Assembly (NCBI RefSeq): GCF_947179515.1
Contig: NC_067495.1
Coordinates: 139,344,596 to 139,408,595, forward strand
DNA from: Apodemus sylvaticus
Lineage: Eukaryota > Chordata > Mammalia > Rodentia > Muridae
DNA length: 64,000 bases
Direction: 5' to 3'
Program-made: the position numbers and the translations under genes
In this document: positions 1 through 10,739 of the stretch, piece after piece
Layout: every line of letters begins with the position of its first letter
How positions within the stretch are numbered: position 1 is the first letter of the stretch
Notes under the pieces: generated by a model
Told to the model about the DNA's origin: nothing
What the model saw: only the letters and a program-made list of their open reading frames with translations
Databases searched by the model: none

Positions 1-590
1 CACTTCCAGAAGATCCTGCTATACCACTCCTGGGCATATACCCAGAGGATTCCCCACCATGTAATAAGGATACATGCTCTGCTATGTTCATCGCAGCCCT
101 ATTTATAATTGCCAGATGCTGGAAAGAACCCAGATATCCCTCAACAGAAAAGTGGATGCAAAAAATGTGGTATATCTACACAATGGAGTACTATTCAGCC
201 ATTAGAAACAATGAATTCATGAAATTCTTAGGCAAATGGATGGAGCTAGAGAACATCATACTAAGTGAGGTAACCCAGACTCAAATGGTGAATCATGGTA
301 TGCACTCACTAATAAGTGGTTATTAACCTAGAAAACTGGAATACCCAAAACATAATCCACACATCAAATGAGGTACAAGAAGAAAGTAGGAGTGGCCCCT
401 GGTTCTGGAAAGACTCAGTGAAACAGTATTCGGCAAAACCAGAATGGGGAAGTGGGAAGGGGTGGGTGGGAGGGCAGGGGAAGAGAAGGGGGCTTACGGG
501 ACTTTCGGGGAGTGGGGGGGCTAGAAAAGGGGAAATCATTTGAAATGTAAATAAATTATATTGAATAAAAAAATATTAAAAAAACATAAT
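1..590 (+). mobile_element. L1 3' end, young rat type (truncated by window edge)
   Basis: This is the terminal part of a LINE-1 retrotransposon. The ORF2 C-terminus runs in frame to a TAA at 324-326 (last residues LISGY). A 3'UTR follows with a G-rich polypurine tract (446-520), the motif GAAATGTAAATAAA and an A-rich tail at about 565-590. Known L1 biology: ORF2p is the endonuclease/reverse transcriptase, and this 3' end is what target-primed reverse transcription copies first. The element continues to the left of the window, so its length and left TSD cannot be seen. The ORF2 frame is open across the visible part and nearly matches the copy at 49574-50170, so this is a recent insertion. It is not an independent gene. 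Confidence 0.93.
446..520 (+). other. G-rich polypurine tract of L1 3'UTR, G-quadruplex motif
   Basis: At least six runs of three or more G with 1-3 base spacers lie between 446 and 480. More G runs follow to 520. This fits the standard G-quadruplex pattern on the + strand. G-rich 3'UTR tracts are a known conserved property of mammalian L1s. Equivalent tracts occur here at about 7178-7245 and 50035-50101 (+), and as C-rich complements at about 2998-3070, 35811-35875 and 37100-37160. Confidence 0.75.
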
Positions 591-2373
591 AATTATCCAG
601 GAAATGGATAGTAGAAAAGCTAAATCAGTTCTAATAGAGAGATGACAAATTTTCAAGAATTTAACATATGAATCGAGTAAAAAAATTCAAATCATGACAT
701 CTAGGAAAATTTGAAGTTTGTCTAAAATCATCTTCTTTTCTACTTGGATGACATTTGGCATTTGTATAGTGGATATAACAATGTCTTCCTCACCACAGAG
801 AACTGGAAATTAAGTGAGCTAATATATTATGCTTAATATAATGCCTGATATAACACACAATGTAAATTTTAGTATTACAAAAATATAATCATATGACTAC
901 AATAAAGAATGTCATTGAGTATAAGGATGATGATGGTTATATTTGGGAATTGTTCTGAGTCAAATGTGGCAGTGTTTCTGTTTGCATTATGTTTAAAAGA
1001 ATCTGTAATCTTGTTTGTGCTTTTCTGGATGCTTGGAATCCACTGGAACTTAGAAAAATACAGAGTCACTTCAAAGATTTAAAAAGTATAAGAGGCAATA
1101 ACTTTAGGGTTGTATTGAAATGATAAAACAACAAGAATTACCAAATACAGACTTTTTTTTTCTTTTTATAGAGCTCATTTCTGTTCTGCAAAGCTCTTTG
1201 AAGATTTACAGAAGCTGTTTGAGGCACTGGAAAAGTCTGAGTCTGGCTTACAAAAAAGACCAAACAAAGCATTATGTATTGGGTCGGGAACTGACACTGG
1301 ATTCGAAGTTTCAGTAATTTATTCTCTATATGGAAGAGAGAAAAAGTATTTTAGCTCTACCAGGGGCACTGAAATGAGTTATAATATAATATACAATGGG
1401 GAATAACAGTTGGAATGTCTGTTTGTTTAAAATGTTGATGAGGCCTGGAGAAATGTAAAATGTAGATAAATATGTATGATAAAGGGAATTGATGAGGAAA
1501 ACATATTCCTTGGGAAATTTGTTTATAATATTAATGAAAGAAAATCTATTTTGGTCTAGGGAGGTAGGTGACTATATTTGTTTAATTTTTTAATTAATAG
1601 CATATTTTTCCACTTCCACACCTTTTTGAATTACCCATTTCAGAAGTAGACTCAGTATGGTCATGATAATATTCTTATAGGTGAAATACATGATCTCATT
1701 TTTGCAATCACTAAGCATTGGACAATTTATAATCATTATTAAATATTTCATGCTGTTTCTTACACCTTTGCAGCTCGTAGCTTGCCAAGTGTTTACTGAT
1801 AGAATAGAAACTGTAGGAAGTTAAGTCCTTTATAAAGGAGCATGTACATTGCACCTCAGCAATTGGAGGAAATCAGAAAGAGGACTGGTCAAAAACCAAA
1901 TGAATCCTGCTAAGATTACACTGAAGTCTCCATTTGGATTCACTGCTTTTATGCTGGCAAAGCCTCAGGCCATGTGGATTTCCTTCTTCAAAAGCACAGT
2001 TGTTTGAACCAGAAAATCCATCTTAGAATCCATTTTTTTTTTTAGTTTTAGAAAAAAGTTTTATTAAGCCTGAGAGCTTTCTAATAGACTCTGCATGCTC
2101 TTATAAGTAAAGAATGTCATTAAAGGTACATAGAGGAAGTATGGCTTCTTTCCTCCTTAGTGTTATGCATTTTATACCTTTCTCTTATCTAATTGTTGTA
2201 GCTAAGAATTTCAACTCTGTACTGAATAAAAGAGTAAACATGTTTATGTAGCTCCTGAATTTAGAACAAATGCTCTCCATTTGCCTCCATTTGATAAAAC
2301 GTTAGTTATAGGATTTGTTATTTTGAGATATGCTCTACATATTTCTAAACTTTCCAGAACTTTTTCATCTATT
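591..2373. other. AT-rich intergenic sequence, nothing recognised
   Basis: No repeat family, RNA gene or plausible coding exon was recognised. Open frames are short and sporadic, as expected for AT-rich non-coding DNA. Small T-rich runs near 1152-1165 and 2031-2045 are the only low-complexity features. Confidence 0.55.
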
Positions 2374-2697
2374 AAAAATAGATTTCTTACATAATGTAAC
2401 CTGATAATAGTGCCCCCTTCCACTATTCCTTCAATCTCACCCCCTTATTCTCCAGATCCATGACCTCTCTGTAGCTCATTAGAAAACAAAGAAGGATAAA
2501 AATAAAGCAAAATAAAATAAAAAATAAAAGGTAACACATTGTAATTAGGAAAATCAAACAGAAAGAAAGAAAAGAATCCAGAAGAATCTACAAGAAACAA
2601 ATGCCCATTCATTTGCACACTCAGAAAACCCATAAAAATAAAATACTAAACAGAAAGCCATAGTATAGGCACAAAATATTTGATGCAGACCTGTCCA
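2374..2697 (-). mobile_element. Old rodent L1 (Lx-type) 3'UTR fragment
   Basis: The minus-strand content matches the long 3'UTR of older rodent L1s as I remember it. Reading the + strand, an AAAATAGATTTCTTACAT segment is followed by a C-rich stretch, then an AAATAAAA-rich block, then a purine block ending near GATGCAGACCTG. The same 3'UTR region recurs at 6880-7600, where it is interrupted. It is diverged, and no ORF2 is attached. Confidence 0.6.
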
Positions 2698-2934
2698 GGA
2701 ATGGTCCTTAATTTAAATCAGATATTCTTATTTGATTTGTGCTAACATTGCATTATCAATGCTTGCAACCAAGAAACCATTAAAGTTTGAGTTGTTTGTG
2801 GCTGGGCTGGTGGGAGTTTCCCTTTTGGTAGCTTGTAGAGCATATTCCTGCACAAGCTAATATTCTCCATATTCAACGAGTTGTGAAAATATTGACTTCA
2901 GCTTTGTTGCTTTACTGTAAGTTTTAGAGAACAA

Positions 2935-3450
2935 TTTTTTCTTTTCTTTTATTGATATATTTTTATTTACATTTCAAATGATTTCCCCTTTCCTGGACCC
3001 CCACTCCCTGAATGTCCCATCAGCCCTCTTCCCTCCCCCTGTTTTCCCACCCAACCCTTCCCACTTCCCTGTTCTGATTTTGTTCTATACTGCTTCACTG
3101 AGTCTTTCCAGAACCAGGGGCCACTCCTCCTTTCTTCTTGTACCTCATTTGATGTGTGGATTATGTTTTGGGTATTCCAGTTTTCTAGGTTAATAACCAC
3201 TTATTAGTGAGTGCATACCATGATTCACCTTTTGAGTCTGGGTTACCTCACTTAGTATGATGTTCTCCAGCTCCATCCATTTGCCTAAGAATTTCATGAA
3301 TTCATTGTTTCTAATGGCTGAATAGTACTCCATTGTGTATATATACGACATTTTTTGCATCCACACTTCTGTTGAGGGATATCTGGGTTCTTTCCAGCTT
3401 CTGGCAATTATAAATAGGGCTGCTATGAACATAGTGGAACATGGCAACAG
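2935..3450 (-). mobile_element. L1 3' end, rat type, 5'-truncated
   Basis: A T-rich run at 2935-2960 (the antisense poly(A) tail) is followed by the reverse complement of the rat 3'UTR, with C-rich complements of the G tract. The ORF2 C-terminus then reads on the minus strand from about 3450 to its stop at 3190-3192. About 85 ORF2 residues remain, including the LISGY end. The insert is about 515 bp, a typical severe 5' truncation. I could not define a clear TSD. ORF2 similarity stops near 3445. Confidence 0.9.
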
Positions 3451-3649
3451 CCTGTGTTGTTCAGAGATTCCTACTGGTCCCCTTTGGCCAACAAATTCAT
3501 TGTCACCTAGTTCCAGTACTTGAAGCTTCATTTAGTGACAAAACATGACTAGTAGGCGCTTAGTCTCCTCCATTACTTGATGAATCCTTTCAGATCACTT
3601 TCATAGATACATATACTTTAAGAAGCTTCTTTTTTGTTGTTTATCATTT

Positions 3650-4287
3650 GCTTGCATTTTATTAAATATTTTATTTATTTATATTTCAAATGTTATCCCC
3701 TTTTCTGGTTTCTAGTCTAGAAATCCCCTATACCATCCCACCTTACCCTGCTACCCCACCCACCCATCCACTCACCCACTCCTGCCTCCCAGTCCTGGCA
3801 TTCCTCTACACTTGGGCATCAAGCCGCTAAAGGACCAAGGTCCTCCCGTCCCATTGATACCCAACAAGGCTATCCTCTGCTACATATGAGGCTGGAGCCA
3901 TGTCTCCCTCCATGTGTACTCTTTGGTTGGTAGTTTAGTCCCTGGGAACTCTGGGGATCTGGTTGGTTGATATTGTTGTTCCTCTTATGGGGTTGCAAAC
4001 TCCTTCAGCTCCTTTGATCCTTTTGTTAAGTCTCCTATTGTGGACTTCCTGCTCATTCCAAAGGCTTGTTAGCTGTGAACATCCATCGACCTCTGTATTT
4101 GTTAGGCTCATGCCGAGCCTTTCAGGAGACACTAGATCAGGCTCCTATCATCAAGTACTTCTTGGAATTTGCAATAGTGTTCTGGATTGGTGTCTGTACT
4201 TGGGATGGATCTCCAGGTGGGGCAGTCTCTGGGTGATCTTTCCTTCAGTCTCTGCTCCACACTTTATCTCTGTGAAGCTTCTACTGC
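3650..4287 (-). mobile_element. L1 3'UTR, older subfamily
   Basis: After an AT-rich tail at 3650-3685 the + strand shows the complement of a different L1 3'UTR. Landmarks are TTTCAAATGTTATCCCC, GTGTACTCTTTGGTTGG and CTCCAGGTGGGGCAGTCTC. This UTR type recurs at 46249-46818 and 60661-61080 (minus), and at 31366-32085, 54240-54510 and 59027-59310 (plus). Only the UTR is present here. The sequence from 4288 to 4530 was not assigned. Confidence 0.8.
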
Positions 4288-4529
4288 ATTAAGTTTGCAT
4301 ACTACCCCTCAAATGGCCTTCAAATTTAGCTTGCTTTCATTGAACTACTTTTCTCTTTCCTCTTGCCTCACTTCCCTGCTTGTTCACCTCCTTTCAGCTT
4401 CCATTATAAATTCATAAATACCTGTTTTATTTCCTTTTCCCAATGGTATCTGTTCCTGCCAATTACTTACTCTATACATAAATTTTGTGACTCTACAGAA
4501 TGTACCTTGTTTACTTTTTACTTAACAGC

Positions 4530-4715
4530 TAACATCTACATATAGGTAAATGCATACCATATTTCTTCCTCTGGGTCTGAGATATCTCATACAGGATGAT
4601 ATTTTCTAGTTTCATTTGTTTGACTGAAAATTATATAATTTCATTTTTTTAACAGCTGAGTAAGTTCTCCATTGCATAGATGTTGCACATTGCAGAGATC
4701 ACCATTAGTCCATGT
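4530..4715 (-). mobile_element. L1 ORF2 C-terminal scrap, diverged
   Basis: The antisense strand resembles the end of L1 ORF2: complements of the AATGGAG, TATTCAGC and AGGTAACCCAGA blocks are recognisable in the usual order. It is heavily mutated with no open frame. It may be the older continuation of the 3650-4287 UTR with an unrelated or unrecognised 240 bp between them. Confidence 0.55.
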
Positions 4716-5795
4716 GTATAAATGTAAATATTTAGAATGCAATTTGAAAACATGTCATTTAGCAACATATCAATGAAAGCTTATCATCTATGGCATATGA
4801 CCTCCCAATCTACAGACTTTTGAGGTAGTTTATAGTATCAAGCATGAATTCCATCTTGTAGAGCAGACCTTAAGTCTATAAAAAAGACAGTTCATTATTA
4901 CCACAGCAGTAATACCACTGTTATACCTACTATACCTTTTTTCCTGGCATGTCATTGTAGCAAAATCCAGGGCCCAAGGTTGGTGGAATTTTGATGTATT
5001 TTCACTACTAACAAATTGTCTAGTATCTTTCAACCCTATTGAAGCTGCAGTGTTGTGGAAGAAGCTTCCACATTAATTTTTCTATGACTTGTGGCCAAAA
5101 CCTATTAATTTTATGAGAAGACCATTGTAGTCAAAGAGTTTGATATGTTGTGAATATGCATGAAAAAGAGGTTTGACAAATGCCCCAAGAAAATTTCTGA
5201 GCTTACTATATTTTATTCTGGTGAATAAAACTAACACAGAACACATACAATTATACTTATTTTCTCCATTATCATGCATACCCCTGATATATAACTACTT
5301 ACAGATATTTCCTAGATTCTTTTAAATATTTGTTGATCATATTGTCAGTATCCAATCTACATGTAATAATAGAAATATAATGTGCTAGTACTCCAGCTAC
5401 TATGTCACATTATTTTTGATATTAGTTTATTTCTTATAACTTCTATCTTCAAAAAGTCTAGCTGTAAATTAGCAAAAAGTCAAGATATACATCAAATGTT
5501 TGTAGATAACTTTTATTAAAAAAATCTAGTTTATATATTTTGATAATATGTATTTCCTTAACATCACATTCTTTATAGGAAATATGGATGAGTGATTAGG
5601 CCCTGGAGTCAAGGGCCACATAGTAATCATTGATTAAAAGTTCATATTTCTTAGGCTGTTATTCAACATATAAGATCACAATAAACATGGTAACATTGGT
5701 CCAATCTACAGACAAAGTACTATAAGCAAATTATGCCCACTAGAAAGAGAATTAACCTCTCCAAGGATGAGCCTTCTTATGGACTAGCCAGTGTA
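4716..5795. other. AT-rich intergenic sequence, nothing recognised
   Basis: I saw no repeat family or gene. Open frames are all under about 70 codons and look like chance. Confidence 0.5.
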
Positions 5796-6040
5796 TACTA
5801 GTCAGTTTGAACACATATTCATACAAATAAAAAAAATAGACTAAGGATTTTGTATTTATATGTATGTACATAATATGGACACGCATATATGTTTGTATGT
5901 AACAATAATAAAGAAAAAGTTTATATCAATTTAAGTTATTAGGAGAAATTGGAGAAAGAGTACATGGAAGGGATCTTAGGGAGGAAAGGAGAAAAATGGT
6001 GTAATTCTATTCTAATTGAAATATAATGTAAAGAGTTTTG
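5796..6040 (+). mobile_element. Possible old rodent retroelement 3' end
   Basis: A TATGTATGTACATA-type segment is followed by AACAATAATAAAGAAAAAG, a purine-rich GGAGAAAG/GGGAGGAAAGGAG block and a TAATTCTATTCTAAT end. This order resembles the 3' terminus of an old, common rodent retroelement, but I cannot assign a family. It is too diverged for certainty. Confidence 0.35.
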
Positions 6041-6632
6041 AAGTTAGCACATAATCATCTAGAAGAGAGAAAAAACATCTTGCTATCACTTAATTCATAG
6101 ATTAATTTGACTATCATTATTCGAGGTCATCTGTGAAACAATCATCAATAAGAAATTGCTTGTGCAATTGATTTTAAAACATACTACTCATCATAGAAAT
6201 AGAAGACAGTATGCTAGATGAAAAACATTGAATTGACTTTCATATCTAGACCTCATGAAGAAGAGAGTGGATGAAAAACCTATATGGCCTTCTCTTAAAT
6301 ACTGAACAGTTCCAAGAAAGAATCTTCTTGGCTCATTGAGCTATCACAATAGTGATGAGTCTCACAAAGTCTGCTTTTCTTCCAAATTCCTGCTGTTAGT
6401 CATTAATGGCTAAGAATAGCTCACACCAAAGAAATGTCATATTGAAGGTAATTGCAGATTTGAAGTATAGCAACAAGAATTAAGGATCAACTTCAAGTTG
6501 GAATGCACTCATGTATCCACAAGTTTGGTTTGGATACCTGGGAATTTATTTTATACTCAACAATCAGCTCAACAGTTGCTCAAATAGACACTACTATGTG
6601 TTACAAAATCACTTCCCATGCTGTGGGGGGAG

Positions 6633-6634
<2 letters not shown>
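6041..6634. other. Intergenic sequence, nothing recognised
   Basis: No repeat or gene was recognised in this stretch. It ends at a G run (6624-6630) that borders the GT microsatellite. Confidence 0.5.

Positions 6635-6684
<50 letters not shown>
6635..6684. repeat. (GT)25 microsatellite
   Basis: A 50-base uninterrupted GT run. Perfect tracts of this length are usually polymorphic. Apparent cysteine/valine-rich open frames through it are artefacts of the dinucleotide. Confidence 0.97.
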
Positions 6685-6686
<2 letters not shown>

Positions 6687-6879
6687 TGAATTGTTAACCT
6701 CCAGTGTAATGGTGTTAGGAGTAAAGGTTTGAGAAATAGTTGGATTTAGATGAGGTCAGGAAATTTAAGCTCTCATAGTGAGAAAGACAGCAGGCTTTCC
6801 ATATTATTTAAGGACATAGAAGGAGACGAATATTTGAAAGTCAGGAAAGTAGTACAAATTAGATACTGAATATCCCTGC

Positions 6880-7600
6880 ATTTTTCATCTTTTTCTTTTA
6901 TTGAAAATAGATTCTTTTCTCATACAGTATTTCTTGATTATACTTTCCCTGCCATCTACTACTCCAAGTTCTAAATTCATTGCCCTTCACCTCAAGATCT
7001 ACTTTCTTTCCATCTCCCATTAGAAAGTAAGAGGGTTCTGAGAGGTAACAACAAAACATGAAGAAATAGATTATAAAAAGGTGAAGCAAAAACTACCATA
7101 TTAAAGTTTTAAAGAGTGGTCCCTTGTTCTGAAAAGACTCAGTGAAGCAGTATAGAGCAAAATCAGAACAGGCAAGTGGGAAGGGTTGGGTGGGAAAACA
7201 GGGGGAGGGAAGGGGACTGATGGGACTTTCGGGGAGTGGGGGTCCAGAAAAGGGGAAATCATTTGAAATGTAAATAAATATATCAATAAATTAAAAAAAA
7301 GTTTTACAAAGCAAACCAACAACATGGAGCACCCTAAAAACAGGAGTAAGAATCAGTGAGCAACTATTTCATATAGTCAAGAAGCCCATAATAATACTAA
7401 GCTAATAGCTATAATATATGTGCAGAGAACCTGGAGTAGACCCAGATAGGCCCTGTGCTTGCTGCTTCAGTCTCTGTAGTCTTATATTGTGATGTTTAGT
7501 TCATTCATAGGTCCTTGTTTTCCTGGTGTCTTAAATCCTTACGAATTTTTCCAATCTTGATCAGAAACAAGCATCTGTTATTTAAGACACCACAACATTT
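6880..7600 (-). mobile_element. Old Lx-type L1 3'UTR, split by a nested L1
   Basis: 6880-7102 and 7312-7600 are two halves of one minus-strand Lx-type 3'UTR. The left half has the ATTGAAAATAGATTC and CTCCCATTAGAAA landmarks. The right half has AAACCAACAACATGGAGC and GGCCCTGTGCTTGCTGCTTC. The halves join in the correct order once the 183-bp insert at 7115-7297 is removed. The same 3'UTR region on the + strand is visible at 29170-29400. Confidence 0.65.
7103..7311 (+). mobile_element. Nested short rat L1 3' end with TSD
   Basis: The insert (7115-7297) is only the last ~180 bp of the rat L1 3'UTR: CTCAGTGAAGCAGTAT, the G tract, GAAATGTAAATAAA and an A tail. It is flanked by AAAGTTTTAAAG (7103-7114) and AAAGTTTTACAAAG (7298-7311). 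These differ by a small indel and fit a target-site duplication. Orientation is opposite to the host Lx UTR. It shows how short L1 insertions can be while still identifiable. Confidence 0.85.
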
Positions 7601-7611
7601 CATTACAACAA

Positions 7612-8865
7612 AACAAGTAGAGTGAGGCATATGATACTCAGAAGACTTCAGTTATACCCTAAAGGTGGTAAGAATTTAATAGTAGAAGAAAGTACTCTCA
7701 AGCAATAAAAACAAACATGAGAAAAGTATAAAATAATAACATAAGCACTGTACAGTGGCATTAGATGAAGTTACAAAGAGTTAATTCATTTAGGTACTTC
7801 AAAACAAGTTTCAAAGATAAAGATTCATTTGATTTTAATTTCAATGAAAAAGAATACTTACAGGAGGTAAAACAAAAGGACACACAGGGATGCAGGGAAG
7901 ACTACAATCAGATAAAAATAAGGACATGAAATGTTTCAGACAAAATAAAACAAAACAAATGCTAAGACAGCTTTATGGAAGCTTAAAAGTTTTGTTTCAT
8001 TTAGTGTTATGGAAAATAGTATAAAGATGTGAATTAAAGAGGGTCATAACAGCTGATCCTTCCTTAAAGTACATGCCTGTGATATATACTTATAAATGTG
8101 TGTGTATGAATGTGTGCCCTTGCTTTGTTTCTTCTTAGAAATTCTTGAAGTTTTATTCAAAAAGGATTCCATGGCTTGAAATGATTATACTTATATAGCC
8201 ACATTTCTTTACACAATGTAGTGGAGAATATATTTGATGTGAGAGAGAAGAGAATAAATGGACTGAAGACAAGGAAAACCCTCAAAATGGCATTGCTGCA
8301 CTTCAGAAGGCAAAGACCATGTCAAACTAAAGATATTGACTATGAACAGTGTTGCAGTAATTTGTGCTATATCTCACAGTTAGAATTGACAGGGGCAGAG
8401 GTGTAACTAGTTATAAGATATCAGAATGGAAATATTATGCTCATTGAAAATTGTAGCTCAATTCACAAGCTGCAGTGTAGTCTTATCTAGAATGCTTTTG
8501 CTTTATCTACCAGGAGGAAAGCCTCTATTAAATTAAGGGAACTCAATTGTTTAGTCAAATGTATATCACAGGTATATTTGTAGAGGGTATGTTGTTTTAT
8601 TATCACAGTTTGTTAACATTTTGAAGGTTTTACCATCCCATTTAATTTGAATTTATAATATTATTTTTCAGGGTAGTAATGACTCCTGAAATTTATTGTA
8701 TTCATTTTGGATCATGCCTAAGCTGACATCCGATATCTTTATTTAATATTTTTTGTCTGCTTTGAAAAGGAAACAAGTGAATCAACCAATAGAAATGCTT
8801 GTGAGCATGTGCTATTTGTGATATCTAGTCTTTAGGAAATATCTTGATTTTTGTCTGTTTAGGTC
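7612..8865. other. Intergenic sequence, nothing recognised
   Basis: No repeat family or gene was recognised. The open frame near 8221-8406 is short, isolated and without protein similarity that I can see. Confidence 0.5.
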
Positions 8866-8869
8866 CATT

Positions 8870-9119
8870 CTATTTCCTATGTTTGTGTACTATGTGTGTC
8901 TATGTTTTGTGCATATATGCCATGACCTCAAATATGTAGAGGACAGAGGTGGACAATATCTGTCTCTATCCATTACTTTCCACATATATATTTCAAGGCT
9001 ATGTCATCACTGAAACCAAACACCTAGGAAATTCTCTAGATAAGTCTGTTCCCTTCCTTGCCCTGTGTGAAAGTTACAAGCATACAAGACCGTGCCCTGT
9101 TATTTTATGTCCAGCCAGG
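8870..9119 (-). mobile_element. Possible degraded rodent SINE
   Basis: GTGTGTCTATG, CATATATGCCATGACCTC, GAGGACAGAGG and GTTACAAGCATACAAGACC occur in the order expected for an antisense B2/B3-like or related rodent SINE. The sequence is so decayed that the family call is tentative. Confidence 0.35.
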
Positions 9120-9850
9120 AGACAGGACTTCATTTTTCCATTAATTTATATATTTACTCACTTTACATCCTGATTGCTGTCCTACTTCGGATCCCTCCCT
9201 CACATAGTCTCTCCCCACAATCCCTCCCTACCCCTTTTTCTCTATGAAGGAGTGGGGTCCCCTGTGTTTTCTCCTACCTTGGCACATGGAGTCTCTGCAG
9301 GATTAGGCACATCTGAGTTCAGACATGACAGCCCAGTTAGGTGAATGGATTCTGTTGTCAGACAAAAATCTTAAGGACAGTTCTGCTTTAGTTATTGGAG
9401 AACACACATGAAGACCAAGATGCCCAACTGCTACAAATGTGCATGAGACATAGGTCCAGCCTATATATGTTCTTTGGTTGGTGGTTCAGTCTCTTAGAAT
9501 CCTCAAGCATCTTGATTAATTGACATTGTTGGTCTTCCTCAGGAGTTCTGAACCCCTTAGGGCCCTCAGTACTTCACCCAACTCTTCCATTAGAGTTACT
9601 AAGCTCCTTGTTTGGCTGTGAGTTTCTGCATCTGTTTCAGTCAGCTGCTGGGTGGAGCCTCGCAGATGATAGTTATGCTAGGTTCCTGTCTACAAACATA
9701 ACAGATTATTCATTAACAGTGTCAAAGATTGATGCTTATAAATGGGATTGGTGTCAAGATGGGTCAGTTATTGGCTGGTGATTTCATCAATCTCTGTTCC
9801 ATCTTTAACCCTCCATTTCTTGTCCACAGGATAAATTTTAGGTAAAAAGT
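9120..9850 (-). mobile_element. L1 3'UTR (Lx-type), 3' part of composite element
   Basis: This is the antisense of an older L1 3'UTR, with landmarks TTTATATATTTACTCACTTTAC, CTTGGCACATGGAGTCTCTG and GTTCTTTGGTTGGTGGTTCAG. It adjoins ORF2 material at 9851 in the same orientation. This makes 9120-12300 a rearranged minus-strand L1. Confidence 0.65.
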
Positions 9851-10237
9851 TCATGAGTTCACATTTATTAATTTTTGATCATAGATCCTGATCCATTTGT
9901 GTTTGTTTCAGGAAATTATCTCCTCTACCAATATGCTGATGTATCCCACTTTCTCTTGTTTTAGATTTAGTATATTGGGTTTTATGTAGAGATCTTTGAT
10001 CCATATGGACTTGAGTTTTGTGTAGGGTGATAAATACTGGTCAATTTTCATTCTTCTACATGTAGACATCAAGTTAGACCAGCACCATTTGTTTAAGATG
10101 CATTTTTCCCATTGTGGCTTCTTTATCAAAATCAAATGTCCATATTTGCATGTGTTTATTTCTGAATTTTTGAGTCAATTGCGTTGATCATCCTGTCTGA
10201 TTCTACATCAATACCATTCCGTCTTTATCACTATTGC
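9851..10237 (-). pseudogene. L1 ORF2 C-terminal region fragment
   Basis: The minus strand matches the part of ORF2 downstream of the reverse transcriptase. The same region is preserved at 23985-24114 (minus): complements of TGGTGCTGG, CAAGTCCATATGG and AAATGGACAT-like blocks. It carries stops and frameshifts. In a normal L1 it would lie over 2 kb from the endonuclease part at 10441, so a large internal ORF2 segment is missing. Confidence 0.7.
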
Positions 10238-10440
10238 TTGGTAGTACCCCTTCAGCTCCTCCAGTCCTCCCTCCAACTCTTCCATTAAGAACCCCATGCT
10301 CAGTCCAATGGTTGGCTGCTAGTATCTGCTTATGTATCAGTAAGGCTTTAGCAGGGCCCTTCCAGAGACAGCCACAACAGGCACTTTTCAGCAAGCATTT
10401 CTTGTCATCCATTCAGAACGATAGTGATAAAAACTATATG
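10238..10440 (-). mobile_element. Short L1 3'UTR piece inside composite element
   Basis: CCCCTTCAGCTCCTCCAG, CCATGCTCAGTCCAATGG and GCAAGCATTTCTTGTCATCC are antisense 3'UTR landmarks of the older UTR type. Lying between two ORF2 pieces, this is out of order for a single L1. It means a nested insertion or a rearrangement. Confidence 0.6.
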
Positions 10441-10699
10441 TTATGTCTTTGACACTGAAGTGCGTTTCCTATATGCAGCAAAATGTTGCTTGGAAAATTG
10501 TTGTCCATCTTTGACTCTGAGTTAGTGACTGTCTTTGTCATTGAGGTGGGTTTCCTGTATACAGCAAAATATTGGGTTCTGTTTATGTATCCAGTCTGTT
10601 AATCGATATCTTTTTATTGGGGAATTGAGTTTATTGATGTTAAGAGATATTACAGAAAAGTGATTGTTACTTCCTGTTATTTTTGTTGATAAAGGTGGA
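10441..10699 (-). pseudogene. L1 ORF2 N-terminal endonuclease remnant
   Basis: Read on the minus strand, the remnant begins near 10697 with residues like TKITGSNNHFSVISLNIN. The LNSPIKRxRLTDWI region and then the IQETHL-type segment follow, which holds the conserved glutamate of the AP-like endonuclease. The stretch holding that segment is present twice (10443-10487 and 10531-10576). ORF2 is cut off at about 10441. Confidence 0.75.
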
Positions 10700-10739
10700 A
10701 TTCTGTGTGTGGAGCTATCTTCTTTTGGGTTTGATTTTT

